Positions 1-10,862 of a stretch of 64,000 bases of DNA are shown one piece after another (positions within the stretch are counted from its first letter, which is position 1; each line of letters begins with the position of its first letter). Under the pieces are notes generated by a model. It had not been told where the DNA came from. It saw nothing but the letters and a program-made list of their open reading frames with translations, and made no database searches. Location: positions 200,513,232 to 200,577,231 of the forward strand of contig CM076990.1 in the NCBI GenBank assembly GCA_039090855.1, given 5' to 3'. The position numbers and the translations under genes were made by a program. The DNA is from Macrothele yani (taxonomy: Eukaryota > Arthropoda > Arachnida > Araneae > Macrothelidae).

Positions 1-17
1 TCACATTTCATCAGCTA

Positions 18-1262
18 TTAGATTGTTGCACATGAAATGCCGGTTTTGGGAATAAAACTTCCATCTACAGTTTCACGGTGGAAACCAACCTGTATCAATC
101 CAAATAGGCACCATTAGCTGCAATACATTTCTTCCATTGCGATACCAGTGCATTGATGCCAGTTGCATAGAAGTCGGTCGTTGTGGACTGCAGAAACTGT
201 TCAAAGGCGTGTTTGATAGCTGCTTCATTGGTGAATCCTTTCCCTGCCAAAAAAGAGTCCAAATGCTTGAACAAGTGGTAGTCGGTGGGCGAGAGGTTGG
301 GAGAGTAAGCTGGGTGCGGAAGAGCCTCATAGCCCAGGCTGTGTAATTTTTGGACTGTTGTTCTTGAAACGCGAGGTCTCGCGTTGTCATGGAGCAATAC
401 AACGCCATCTCGGATACTTAACGCATAACTTTTGATGCATTGCATCCAACTGGTTGCAGTATTTCTCTGCATTAATGGTTTTGTTAGATTTCATGAACGA
501 ATAGTGCAGAATACTGGCTGCACGCCACCAAACAGTCACCATTATCTTCTTCGGATGAAGTTCTAGTGTCAGCATGTGTTTTGGGGCCGCACTGACATCT
601 AGCCATTGTGCAGATCGGTGACAATTGTCGTACATTATCCATTTTTGTCATGTCACTACTCTGTGCAAAAACGGAGCGTTTCTGTTCTGGGCGAGCAGTG
701 AAGTGCAAACTTCCAGTCGACGCTTCATGTTGCTTTCAGTCAGCTCATGGGGAACCCATTTTTCGAACTTCTTGACTTTACCAAATTCTTGCAAGTGATG
801 GAAAACTGTCGAATAGTGGACGCCTAATTTCTCTGCCATGTCCCGTACAGTGGGCTCGGGTCACTCTCAACTAGGGTTCACAGTTTATCGTTGTCGATGG
901 CTGGTGCTGAGTGCCCGCATGGTGCATTTTCAAGTTCCATATCACTCACTCGGAATTTTTTGAACCATCGCTGCATGGTCCGTTCATTTACTGTGTCATC
1001 TCGAAATGCTGTGTTGATGTTCCTGGCTACTTCTGCTGTGTTGTGGCCCAGTTTGAACTCATACAGAAAAAGTATCCGTAGTTGGTCTCCTTCCATGTTC
1101 TGGATGCACGATCGCAGTATGAGCTAGCACCGAAATGATTCCGTGTCGATGAGCTGGGATATTTAACCTTCCCAATAAAATACACTAGCATCATCTGCCA
1201 GTGTTTGTACGGCTCGAAATCACGTCATTCTGAAATCCGACATTTCACCTGCAACAACCTAA
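18..1262 (-). mobile_element. mariner element (cecropia/Hsmar1-like) with both terminal inverted repeats
   Basis: The right end read on the minus strand starts TTAGGTTGTTGCAGGTGAAA and the left end starts TTAGATTGTTGCACATGAAA, so these are matching terminal inverted repeats of about 30 bp. A TA flanks each side (16-17 and 1263-1264), as expected for mariner target duplication. Length is 1245 bp, close to the usual 1.3 kb. The interior encodes a decayed transposase on the minus strand. The terminal sequence and the protein resemble the cecropia subfamily that includes human Hsmar1; this assignment is from recognition, not from an alignment. Confidence 0.9.
95..1096 (-). pseudogene. mariner transposase, broken in several frames (DD34D type)
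   Basis: Transposase of the mariner above. Pieces in order are the N-terminal helix-turn-helix with FLYEFKLGHNTAEVARNIN (1096-878), the second DNA-binding part with the linker motif KWVPHELTE (839-648), the start of the catalytic core with AQWLD and HPKKIMVTVWW (635-387), and the C-terminal part with LLHDNARP, HPAYSPNLSPTDYHLF and a C-terminal NGAYLD-like end (472-95). The second and third catalytic aspartates are present and exactly 34 residues apart (HDNA to SPTD). The stretch expected to hold the first catalytic Asp (consensus GDEKW) reads as a stop followed by QKW near 650, so small indels have destroyed it. At least three frame changes are needed to read the protein. The copy is inactive. 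Confidence 0.9.
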
Positions 1263-1370
1263 TACGTATATGTGTGTGTAACTAACAGAAATCTAAATGC
1301 AACAATTGTAAGAAATAAAAAATCTACACACAATGGGAGAATCCATCATCCAAAGGCAGAATGGGGATGC

Positions 1371-2833
1371 CATACCTGCCAACTTTTACGCGTTAAATTT
1401 ACGCATTTTAACTGCTCTTTACGATTTTACTCATAGATCGTTATTTTTTACGCATTTCTGTATATTAAAAAAAAAATTAAATCTTCCTTGAGAAAGATTT
1501 GTTAATGTTTCAGTTAAATCATACCTGCCAACTCTTCCGGAATTTGCAGAAGTTTTCCGTTTTTTCATACGGTTTTCGGCCAGAAATTTTTTTCTTTCTG
1601 GATTTTTAAAATTTTCGGTATTTTTTGTTAAAAATATCGCTATAAATAAAATATATAACAGAGATGGGAATTTTGCGCCATTGTGCGCCAGAACACCCGT
1701 GCCCTGTCGTCATCGTCGGGACTTCGGCACAGTAAATTCTCCATGCACACTGTTATGCTTGACGCTGAATAAAGATCATGCGGTGGGAAGAAAGATTCAA
1801 AGACTCCAACTGCTGCGGATTTTGTGTAATTACTATGGAAATAGTCGGTCCTCTACGGACGGCGGAAAACATCGAGTATGCTATGATAATCGTAGGTCCA
1901 CTACGGAAAACATTGAATATGCTTTGGAAATCGTCGGTCCGCTACGGACGACGGAAAACGTCAAGTATGCTATGGAAATTGTCGGTCTGCTACGGGCAAC
2001 GGAAAACGTCGATTATGCTATGGAAATCGTCGGTCCGCTACGGACGACGGAAAACATCAAGCATGCTATGAAAATCGTCGGTCCACTGCAGACGACGGAA
2101 AACGTTGAGTGTGCTATGGAAATCGTCGGTCCACTGCAGACGACGGAAAACGTTGAGTATGCTATGGAAATCGTCGGTCCACTACGGACGACGGAAAACG
2201 TCGAGTATGCTATGGAAATTGTCGGTCTGCTACGGGCAACAAAAAACATCGATTATGCTATGGAAATCGTCGGTCCGCTACAGACGACGGAAAACATCAA
2301 GCATGCTATGATAATCATAGGTCCGCTACGGACGACAAAAAACATAGAGTATGCTATTAAAATCGTCGGTCCACTGCAGACGACGGAAAACGTTGAGTAT
2401 GCTATGGAAATCGTCGGTCCGCTACGGACGACGGAAAACATCGAGTATGCTATGATAATCATAGGTCCGCTACGAAGGACGGAAAACATCGAGTATGCTA
2501 TGGAAATCGTCGGTCCACTGCGCACGACAGAAAACGTCAAGTATGCTATGGAAATCGTCGGTCCGCTACGGATGATGGAAAACGTTGAGTATGGTATCAA
2601 AATGTGATATAATTTGTTTATATTATAAACATCTAAAAATTATAAAATGCAAAAATATTTGCGTTTATTTTTACTTGTACATACCTAGATTCATTATAAA
2701 TGTTATTTGCGTATAGTTAAAAAAAATCACTGTAAATGTCGTTCGCGCATAGTTTTTAAAAAAAAATCATTCAAAATGTCATTGACCCGCAATTTTACAC
2801 ATTTGAATTTTTTCAGGTCGGCAGGTCCATATG
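1371..2833. mobile_element. non-autonomous hAT-like element with 6 bp target duplication, carrying a 48 bp minisatellite
   Basis: The left end reads CATACCTGCCAACTTTTACG. The right end, inverted, reads CATATGGACCTGCCGACC, the same terminal repeat with a 4 bp insertion. The hexamer GGATGC directly flanks both sides (1365-1370 and 2834-2839), giving an exact 6 bp target duplication. Similar ends recur in this window at 23699/25479 (also a 6 bp duplication), and as single ends near 1520, 62356 and 62559. A 6 bp duplication with CA..TG ends fits hAT-superfamily elements of the 5-6 bp duplication groups; that placement is inference. No transposase is present. A second left end at 1520 (CATACCTGCCAACTCTTCCG) lies inside, so another copy inserted here or the end was duplicated. 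Confidence 0.75.
1830..2606 (+). repeat. 48 bp minisatellite, about 16 copies, open in frame
   Basis: Tandem units of 48 bp with a consensus translated as MEIVGPLRTTENVEYA run to a stop at 2605-2607. Because 48 is a multiple of three, one plus-strand frame stays open for 308 codons from 1681, and shorter open frames appear on both strands. Units vary at a few fixed positions (LRTT/LQTT/LRAT, ENVEYA/ENIKHA, MEIV/MIII), so higher-order copying is likely. The array sits wholly inside the element 1371-2833. I treat it as a minisatellite rather than a gene: no splice, start or homology evidence supports a protein, but the open frame is described in the findings. Confidence 0.85.
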
Positions 2834-2839
2834 GGATGC

Positions 2840-3475
2840 GCTAGTCCCCTTGATACGAACATAATGCCACTGGGTATAAACAAATGTTAAATTATCTCCT
2901 TAAATGACAACTTTGAATCACAAAGCTTAGGTATAAGCAACAATGTGCAGGTTCATTCTTGCCAGACACATTCATCTCACTTCTTTAACAGCGAATATAT
3001 TCGTTTGAGCTGATTTCAGCTGATTTTGCTAACCCCAAATTAATTCGTTTCAGCTAATGAAAGGGCTAAACACCATTGTAGGACCTATTCTTCACAGTGT
3101 CTTTTCCTATTTTTGCCCCCCCCTCTCTGACACACACATAGAGAATAATACAAAATGTCCATTTCAGAAATTTATTGGAAAGTAAGAAGCACACAAAAAT
3201 GACATCATTAAAAAGAGTAATTGGAAATATATGATGCAACTTACAAAAGATCAATATGTTTTCTTTTGTTGCTAGGCACACGTAAGCAGTCGCCAGTTCC
3301 TTTCAATATGCTTTGCAACAAATGGCTATGGTGCATCGGCTGTTCATGTTTACTCCAGGTTGTCTGGCATATTTGGAAGTGGCAGAATATAAACATTATC
3401 CTTTATCAAAACTCTACAGAAAAAAAAAAAAGTAAGGGGTGTTCTGGTAAGGAGGCCGCCAAGTAAAATGTTTTA
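2840..3475. other. no gene seen
   Basis: AT-rich sequence with short poly(A) runs and a homopolymer C run near 3117. I see no terminal repeats, conserved coding frame or RNA gene here. Confidence 0.6.
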
Positions 3476-3717
3476 ATAACACAGAGAAGTATTCACCCTA
3501 TTTTCCACTTAACTCACTGGGCTCCCATATCAATATCGGATCCTATTCTTCACACAGCTTATAACTTTATATCCCCATGTCTCATGTTGTACTTCCAGAA
3601 TGTTCCTTTCCACGTTATCTGTTTTATCTTTTGCCTTATTCTGAAAGACCAACTTTGCTGCTTCATGCTTTTTACAATGATATTCATCTTGCAACCTCCA
3701 CAAATATGCTTCCTTCT

Positions 3718-3823
3718 TTCTCTGTACTGCTTCCTTCTATCTCTGTACTGCTTCCTTCTATCTCTGTACTGCTTCCTTCTATCTCTGTACTGCTTCCTTC
3801 TATCTCTGTACTGCTTCCTTAAT
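3718..3823 (-). repeat. 21 bp minisatellite, five copies, inside the RTE linker
   Basis: Five near-perfect tandem copies of a 21 bp unit (tctctgtactgcttccttct plus one base). Read on the coding strand of the LINE, the unit encodes KQYRDRR and keeps the frame, so the linker protein gains a seven-residue basic repeat. Confidence 0.9.
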
Positions 3824-4215
3824 CTCACTGTTCCATGATGTATTACATTTAATGCCACCCACTGTTGCAGTACCACAAGCTTCTTCAGCAACAGTGAAAA
3901 TACAGTTCTTAAAGCATGTCCAGTTTTTCCATATCCCTCCCACATATCTTGAACTCATATTCAGTTGTTCATTAAACATTTCAGAACAGCACTGATGTTC
4001 TTCAGGAACCCTTAAGCCTTTATTCTTTTTGTCTCAGGCGTCTTCCTATTCCTCTTTCTTCAATCAGTATTCAGTTTTACTTGTGACACTAACTGGTAAT
4101 GATTAGAGCCAACATCTGCACCTCTCATCACACAAGGTCAATTAAGTTTTTCAGGTTCTGATTGCCAACAACAAAATCCATTGCACTTTTCTGCCCCCGG
4201 AGTATGATTCTTCTA

Positions 4216-5446
4216 TGAGGGGATGCTGAAAAGTTCTTGGCCTAACTCACTTCCTATAATTGTAGCCAATTTTCAGAATAATAGCTCTTTTCTTTTTTTT
4301 TTTTTTTTTTTTTTTTTCTTCGGGTGTTTGACGTCTTGAACTGAATCATGTCAATGCAAAATGTTGACTGGCTGTCATGAAATTTCTGTTCCTAAAGAAG
4401 AAAACTGCAAACGAAATCTATGAGTGTATGGTGCAAACATTAAGTGACAAGTGCCCTTCATATTCCACTGTGAAGAAATGGTGTGCCAACTTTGAGACCG
4501 AAGATGCAGCAAGATCTAAGAGGCTTACAACAGTGAACAACATCCGAAATTATTGTTCGTATTCATGACTTGATTTTGTCAGATCAGCAAATCTTGGCTA
4601 AAACAATAGCTGAGACACTGGAGATATCCAGGGAACGTGTTGGGTTCATAATTCACGAGCACTTGGATATGCAGAAGATGTCAGCGAAGTGGGTGCCCAA
4701 ATGTTTGAACACCAATGAGAAACGGAAATGTGTGGACACTTCCAAATTAGTTTTGCAGCATTTTGAGCGATCTGGTGATAATTTTTTGCAGCGATTTGTC
4801 ACTGTTGATGAAATGTGGTTACATCACTGAGATGAAACAACAGTCCCTGCAGTGGCAGCACTTGTGTTCTTAACAGCCAAATAAATTCAAGACTCAAAGG
4901 TCTGCAGGAAAGGTCATAGCTACATTTGGGGGGAGGGGGATTCGGAAGGCGTTTTACTGACTATCTCCCAAAGGGCCAAACAATGAATGCTGAATACTAT
5001 TCCAACTTGCTGTGCCAATTAAAAGAGGCGTTGAAGGAAAAACGGTGAGGAAAACTGCTGAAAGGTGTTATCTTTTTGCATGACAATGCGCCGGCTCACA
5101 AGGCTGGCAAGACAATGGATGTTTTGAGGGATCTGGGGTTTAAGTGCATAGACTATCCACCCTACTCACCAGAGCTTGCTCCATTGGACTATTTCCTGTT
5201 CCCAAACCTTAAAAAAAGTTTGAAAGGGAAGCATTTTTCGAATGATTCGGATGTGATATCAGCAGCAGAGTGGTACTTAAGTGATCAGACTTCAGATATA
5301 TTTTTTTTATTTTATTTGGAAGGGTTGAAGAAACACTGTGCCAAGTGTGTTGAACTTCGGGGTGCATATGTGGAATAGTCTATAAGTTTCATGGCTCTAG
5401 CCCATTTCCTTCTTGGCATGACTGAGAACTTATCAGCATCCCCTTG
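4216..5446 (+). mobile_element. mariner-family element (GGGGATGCTGA-type ends) inserted in an RTE LINE
   Basis: The left end reads TGAGGGGATGCTGAAAAGTT and the right end inverted reads CAAGGGGATGCTGATAAGTT. TA lies on both sides (4214-4215, 5447-5448). Length is 1231 bp. The transposase lies on the plus strand. It interrupts the RTE endonuclease frame, so it is younger than that LINE copy. Confidence 0.88.
4377..5378 (+). pseudogene. mariner-like transposase with stops and frameshifts
   Basis: Three stretches cover the protein. The N-terminal helix-turn-helix has KKKTANEIYECMVQTLSD and the STVKKWCANFE motif (4377-4568). The second DNA-binding part has DQQILAKTIAETLEIS, the SAKWVPKCLN linker and FVTVDEMW, which holds the first catalytic Asp (4570-4830). 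The C-terminal catalytic part has HDNAPAHKAGKTMD, YPPYSPELAPLDYFLFPNLK and the end GAYVE (5076-5378), with the second and third Asp. A stop near 4566-4568 and a damaged middle (4830-5075) disable it. The LFPNLKKSLKG signature is typical of a widespread invertebrate mariner group; I do not assign a subfamily name. Confidence 0.85.
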
Positions 5447-6396
5447 TATGTATATGTGTGGATATGCTAGGGGCTGAAAAACATATTAGATACACCCAAC
5501 ACATTCTCAAAATGTAGAGTTCAATTAATCTTTCAGCATCATCATTCACACTGGGATCATTAAAATTCCCCAAAATGTCAGAAATCTCATTCTGAACACC
5601 TACTCTAGTATTGAAATCCTCTCCTGCTAGAATAATATCACAAGGCTACGAGTTACAATGAGCTTATACGACAGCAATAATTGTTCTCTAAAGTTGCACT
5701 TTCAAATGCACCCACAGAATTCTATCATACATTTCTATCCCAATTGCTTTCAGTTCTCTTACACACAGTATATTCAATCTATACTTATTAATTTCTTCAA
5801 TCACTTCATTCATCTTTCCATTTATTCCTCTAGTATTCCACTCACCGATTTCACACTCACTCTGCCAAGATCTCTTTATGCATGGTGGACCAGCCATCAC
5901 AAGAGTGGTAGGTCCTCCATATTCCACATTTTTTCTTCTTTGAGGATTGGAAACCATAAAAGTACATAAGTGTGGGGGATCAGTCAACGATTCCAGTTGG
6001 TCATTCCACCTAAGGGTTCAGGGACAAAACTTACTGAGTTATTTTCTTTTGGCCTGTCACACAGAACTAGCTGGTACCTCAACAAAATTTTATACCGAAG
6101 ATTCATTTTGCATAAGCTTCCCAGATTCATGGAGGCCCTTGTTGCTGTCATGTGTGATATTGTTGCCCAGTAGAGCACCCCTTGGAAGCAAACCTATCTC
6201 TCACTGCAATCACTAGCCTTTGAAAGTCCCAGTTTCTATAAAGGTATACACTGAGTGGCCACTTTATTATGACCACCTGACAGTTTTAAGCAAATGAGCT
6301 ATGGCTGCACGCTGTTGCCGCCAGAGGGCAAGGCTAGTATAAAAACGGAAAGCTTAGTGCTTGCGACAGTAGTAGAAGTGATTTTTAGGTGACGAG

Positions 6397-6891
6397 ATGG
6401 GTAAAAAATGCTATTTGACGGACTTTCAACGTGGGATGATTGTAGGAGCTTGGAGCCATGGAGCGAGTATCACCAAAACTGCCACATTCATGAAATGTTC
6501 CAGAGCAGCTGTTGTTAAAGTGTTTAAAGACTGGACTGTCAGCCAAAAACTGGGTCTCTACGTGCAACGTGTGGTCGTCATCAACTAGTGACTGCTTGGG
6601 CGGAACGGAGTGTCCAGACTGGTAACAGTGCAGCAAATTACAGACCATCTTAATCAAGGATCCCCTCAAATGATCTCTGCATGCACTGTTAGCCGTACAC
6701 TGCATCGGATGGGGTATGGCAGCCGAAGGCCTGTTCGAACACCTTTGCTGTCTACAGTTAACAAGAGAAAACGTCTCCAGTTTGCACAGGAGCACAAGGA
6801 TTGGCCAGTCGATAATTGGAAAAAAATTATGTGGTCCTATGAATCACGTTTTTAGTTCCAGCATGCCGATGGCCGAGTGAGAATTTGGTGG
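6397..6891 (+). pseudogene. Tc1-like transposase, N-terminal part
   Basis: The frame starts MGKKCYLTDFQRGMIVGAW, the usual helix-turn-helix start of a Tc1 transposase, followed by a stop near 6586. It continues from 6610 with RLVTVQQITDHLN, the second helix-turn-helix VSRTLHRMGYGSRRP, and AQEHKDWPVDNWKKIMWSYESRF, where the first catalytic residue sits as S-Y-E-S in place of the usual T-D-E-S. A stop follows at 6853. The reading then runs into ADGRVRIW, where the LINE is inserted. The missing Asp and the stops show it is dead independently of the insertion. Confidence 0.85.
6879..6891. repeat. 13 bp target site duplication of the I-clade LINE, left copy
   Basis: GAGAATTTGGTGG occurs here and again at 12897-12909. 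The two copies bracket the LINE exactly and the Tc1 protein reads across them, so this is the duplication produced by target-primed reverse transcription. Confidence 0.93.
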
Positions 6892-6972
6892 TTGGTTGGT
6901 TGGTTGGTTGATTGATTTTTATGGCGCAAGGGCCATGTTTGGCCAAAGAGCGCCAGACAAAAGACAGACAAA

Positions 6973-7160
6973 CAAACAGTATTAAAAACGTGCTATGAAG
7001 CTTAAAATATGGCTGATCAAATAAAACTGAAGAATGAGAACGATGAAAGGGCTAAAAATGATAATGAAACAAACAGTACTAAAAACATGATACAATGATT
7101 AAAATCTAGCTGATTCAGTAAAACTGAAAAATGAGTATGATGATAGGGCTAAAATCTAGA
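6973..7160 (-). repeat. 97 bp tandem duplication in the LINE 3' untranslated region
   Basis: Two diverged copies offset by 97 bp, each with CAAACAGTA..AAAAAC and GGGCTAAAA. They lie between the ORF2 stop and the tetranucleotide tail, where the RT usually recognises its template. Confidence 0.75.
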
Positions 7161-10100
7161 TATGTTTAAAATAGTCAATTTGTTTAAAAAATGAAAAAAC
7201 AGCAACAATATTGCAGTGGTCATTTAGCAGCCGCTGCAGTGTAGCGGCGTCCTCGTTCAACAAATGAGAATGAAAGAAATAAAAACGTACATCACGAAAA
7301 CGAACACAGGTACACAGAAGATGAGTGACGGTGAGTCGGCAGTTGCACACCTCACACATTGGCGCAGTGTCGCCACACAGCAAAAAAGCGGTGAGTGAAT
7401 CGACAATGCCCAATGCGGAGACGCGCAAGCACCACTTCCTCCCTACGGTTCCGACGATATGAGGATTTCCAGACTTCAAGATTAGGTTTAATACGATGCA
7501 GTTTATTTTCCACCTGTTGGTCCCACAGACCTTGCCACGTTCGCTTGATATGGTCGCGAACCAGAAAGCGGAAATCCCGGTGAAACAGTGGCAACGGTGT
7601 GACGACCAAAGAGGAAGCAGATCTAGCAGCCACATCAGCACACTCGTTACCCGAGATTCCAACATGCCCGCGAATCCAACAAAATTGTATCTGGACACCG
7701 GCCTCGAGCAAAGAACAAAGAAGCCGTCGTACGGTAAAAAGAAAAGGGTGGTCACAGCAGTCCAACGATGATAAAGCCTGTAAAACACTCAAAGAATCAG
7801 TGTACACCGCAACCCGGTGATGAGAACTCGACTGAACATGGAGAAGGGCGAGATACACACCATGCATCTCCGCTGAAAACACAGTGGCCTCAGCTGGAAT
7901 CCGCGCTACTGAAACGTCATCTACACAGACAGCCGCGGATCCAACGACTCCATGCATCTTGGAGCCATCAGTAAAAATGGGAGTGTAATCAGAATTTAGG
8001 TCACGGTGCTCAGCGAAGAGCTGCTGGTACACTGACGCAGGGGTTGAGGATTTATCGAAAGATGTAAAGGTGGTATCAACCATGACACCAAGTGGGTGCC
8101 ATGGCGGATCCCCAAAGCCCCTGGTCTCTCCAACAAGTGACAAGTCGAGCCCTACATCACGGGCTACGGCCGCCATACGAAGACCGAAGGTTGAAATGCA
8201 CGAGGGCCGGTTCCCGAATAAACGAGCATGCTGGGGATGAAAAACTGCATCGTATAAAGGATGGTCTGGAAGAGATCTAAGTTTCAGGTAGAATTGAATA
8301 GACAGCTGCAGACGGCGTAATTCAAGCGATGGTTCGTTCGCGTCAGCGTAAAGGCTGGGAATCGGAGATGTTCGAAATGCTCCCGAACAAAGACGCAGTG
8401 CTTGATGGTGAATAGTGTCCAAAGGCCGGAGAACGGAACGACGCGCAGAGCCATACACGATACAACCATAATCCAGTTTCGACCGTATTAAGGAATGGTA
8501 AATGCGAATCAAAGACATCCTGTCTGCGCCCCATGAGACTCTCGAAAGGATCTTAAGAATAGATAGAGCCTGGAATGTAAGCGCACGGTCGATGGTCAGT
8601 CCAAGGAACTTGGTCTCCGGCAAAACTGGAATGGCTGCACGGTCCAAATACAGCTCGGGGTCAGGATGGAGGCCACGCCTCCGGCAGAAATGAACACACG
8701 GTGTCTTGTCGGGAGAAAGAACGAAACCATTGCTATTCGTCACTTTAAAAATCTGACTAATAGTAGACTGCAACTTCCTTTCAATGAAACGCATGCTCGA
8801 TGACGAGCAGAAGATGTGCAAGTCATCGACATACACAGTAGCCGAAACCGCAGGAGGGAGATTTGTGAGGAGACAATTAATGCGAAGGATGAACAATGTG
8901 ACAGATAAAATGCAACCTTGAGGAACACCTTGTTCTTGATGGAATGTTGCAGATAGCGTCGTACCAAGGCGCACCTGGAACACCCAATTGCGAAGAAAAT
9001 TTACAATAAAGGTCGGAAGATTTCCTCGCAATCCGCATGCGTGGAAGTCACGGATAATCCCGTGCCGCCACGCACGATCATAGGCTTTCTCGATGTCAAA
9101 GAATACAGAAACCAGGTGCTGCCTACGCACGAACACCTCGCGCACAGATGTCTCAAGGTGCAGGAGATAATCGTGAGGTGAACGATGACGTCGAAAACCG
9201 CTTTGTGATGGTGAAAGTAATTGATGATGTTCTAAAAAATGAATTAATCGTGAGTTAACCATGCGTTCGAGAACTTTACACAGACAGCTAGTGAGAGCAA
9301 TTGGGCGATAACTAGAGGGAGACTTAGGATCCTTGCCAGGCTTTGGAAAAGGTAGAACAAAAGCCTTTCGCCAAGACTCCGGGAAACTGTGTTCTAACCA
9401 GATGCGGTTGTATAAGATTAAAAGGTTCTCGAGAGACGACTGGGAGAGATGACGGAGCATGTCGTAGTGGATGTCATCGGGACCGACAGAAGTAGCCTCG
9501 GACCGATGCAGAGCCACCCGAAGTTCACACATGCCGAAGGGGAGTTATAACCAGTGTCGGTATACGGCGCAAAAGAGATTCTATGGCGTTCCGCGGAGGA
9601 TTGAATCCTATGAAAGGAGGCCGGATACGCCAGATCACTCGAAACGGAGGCAAACGCCTCCCCCAAACAATCTGCAATCTCCCCGACTTCAGCATATGTT
9701 CAGCCGTTACTCTCGAGAATGGCAATCTGGTGTGAACTGTAGGTACCCCGGATCTTACGAATCCTTTCCCACACAGTTTTCGAATTGGCACGTGAGGTAA
9801 GAGATGATACATACTGGATCCAAGACTCCCTCTTGCTACGTCGACGCACCAACCGAGCATAGGATTTAGCACGTTTAAAAGCAACGAGATTAGCCTCGGT
9901 TGGATAACGCCGAAAAGTAGACCAGGCCTTGTGTTGAGCTCTCCTAGCCACTGCGCATTTAGGGTTCCACCAAGGTTTCGGAATTCTGGGGAGCTTCGTA
10001 GATGTTTTACGAATTGAAAGATCAGCTGCCTGAAGAATACAAGTTGTGACTTTAAGTACAGCTGCGTTGATTGACTCTTGGGTCACCATTTCAGAAGATA

Positions 10101-10833
10101 TCACCGCGGACGATGTGAAGACCTCCTATCTGGCACAATCCATCCTCCATCGAGGTGGGCGGGAGGCAGAATATGGCACGTTTGCATGGTGCCAGAGGAC
10201 GATTGGGAAGTGGTCGCTCCCGTGGAGATCCTTACACACCGTCCACGACCAGTCAGCAATGATCGATGGTGAACCCAAGGTCAAGTCGATCGCACTGAAG
10301 GCTCTTGTCAGCTCATGGAAGTAAGTGTCAGCACCGGTGTTTAAAAGGCACACAGAGGCCGAGCACAGAAGAGACTCTATGCGACGACCTCTTGCGCTGG
10401 CGCTGACACTACCCCACAAAGGATGATGAGCATTAAAGTCACCCAAAAGAAGGAAGGGTGAAGGCAGCTGATCAATCAAGCTCTCCAGAACAGAGACGCT
10501 AACATCCTCATCCGGTGGTAGATAAACACTGCAAACAGTAAGAGGCACAGGCATAGAAATACAAACCGCCACGGCCTGCACAGTTGTGGAAACCGTGATG
10601 GAAGATACCGGAACCCTGTGAGGGACGAGAATAGCGACACCCCCACAGGCTATATTTCCAGACGAGTGGTCTGTCCGAAATGCACTGTAGCCTCTAACGG
10701 ATAGCAGGTCCGATGGTTTAAGCTTTGTCTCCTGAAGACAAAGGCACACCGGAGAGTACAAATAAAGCAGATGTTTCACGTCATCAAAACTGGTGCGAAA
10801 ACCTCGGCAGTTCCACTGAATTATTGAACCCAT
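7156..10833 (-). pseudogene. LINE ORF2: endonuclease, reverse transcriptase, RNase H and C-terminal CCHC
   Basis: The start MGSIIQWNCRGFR at 10833 opens the apurinic-type endonuclease, with LCLQETK, LLLGDFNAHHPLWGS and the SDHFPI motif (to 10126). The linker continues in another frame (10104-9700) and a third (9666-9535). The longest intact frame, 9532-7352, holds the RT: FDIEKAYDRAW (residues 145 on), GVPQG (202-206), the catalytic YVDD (234-237), then RNase H with TDGS Asp 522, Glu 555, Asp 579, His 623 and Asp 633 all in place. The end needs one more shift near 7352 and reads CEVCNCRLTVTHLLCTC, a CCHC-like end, to 7156. A short deletion lies after residue 318 (DRALTF). Three or more frameshifts disable the copy. 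Confidence 0.9.
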
Positions 10834-10862
10834 GGGTAAAAATGAAATGAAAAAGGAAATGG

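Larger units (their letters stand above)
3480..6000 (-). pseudogene. RTE-clade LINE, endonuclease half, split by a mariner
   Basis: Minus-strand frames read as the N-terminal apurinic-type endonuclease of an RTE-like LINE. Near 5890-5700 the protein has IGEWNTRGINGKMNEV and YRLNILCVRELK, the usual start of this nuclease. Near 5640-5560 it has AGEDFNTRVG, the GDFN-type motif. Beyond the inserted mariner (4216-5446) a GADVGSNHYQLVSQVKL stretch near 4130-4080 corresponds to the catalytic SDH motif region. Then comes the basic linker (3945-3559). The copy ends near 3480, where its sequence matches 40210-40310, the 5' end of the other RTE fragment in this window. Several stops and frameshifts make it inactive. 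No RT domain follows, so this copy lacks its 3' half. Confidence 0.75.

Noticed and set aside
1830..2606. CRISPR-like regular repeat array
   Set aside because: The 48 bp units are contiguous without unique spacers, and the setting is a eukaryotic transposon.
4281..4320. Poly(T) tract as a LINE poly(A) tail on the minus strand
   Set aside because: It lies inside the mariner between its end and its transposase, so it is more likely slippage of a T run.
7395..8693. Several plus-strand frames of 60-90 codons
   Set aside because: They are antisense shadows of the LINE RT and RNase H frame.
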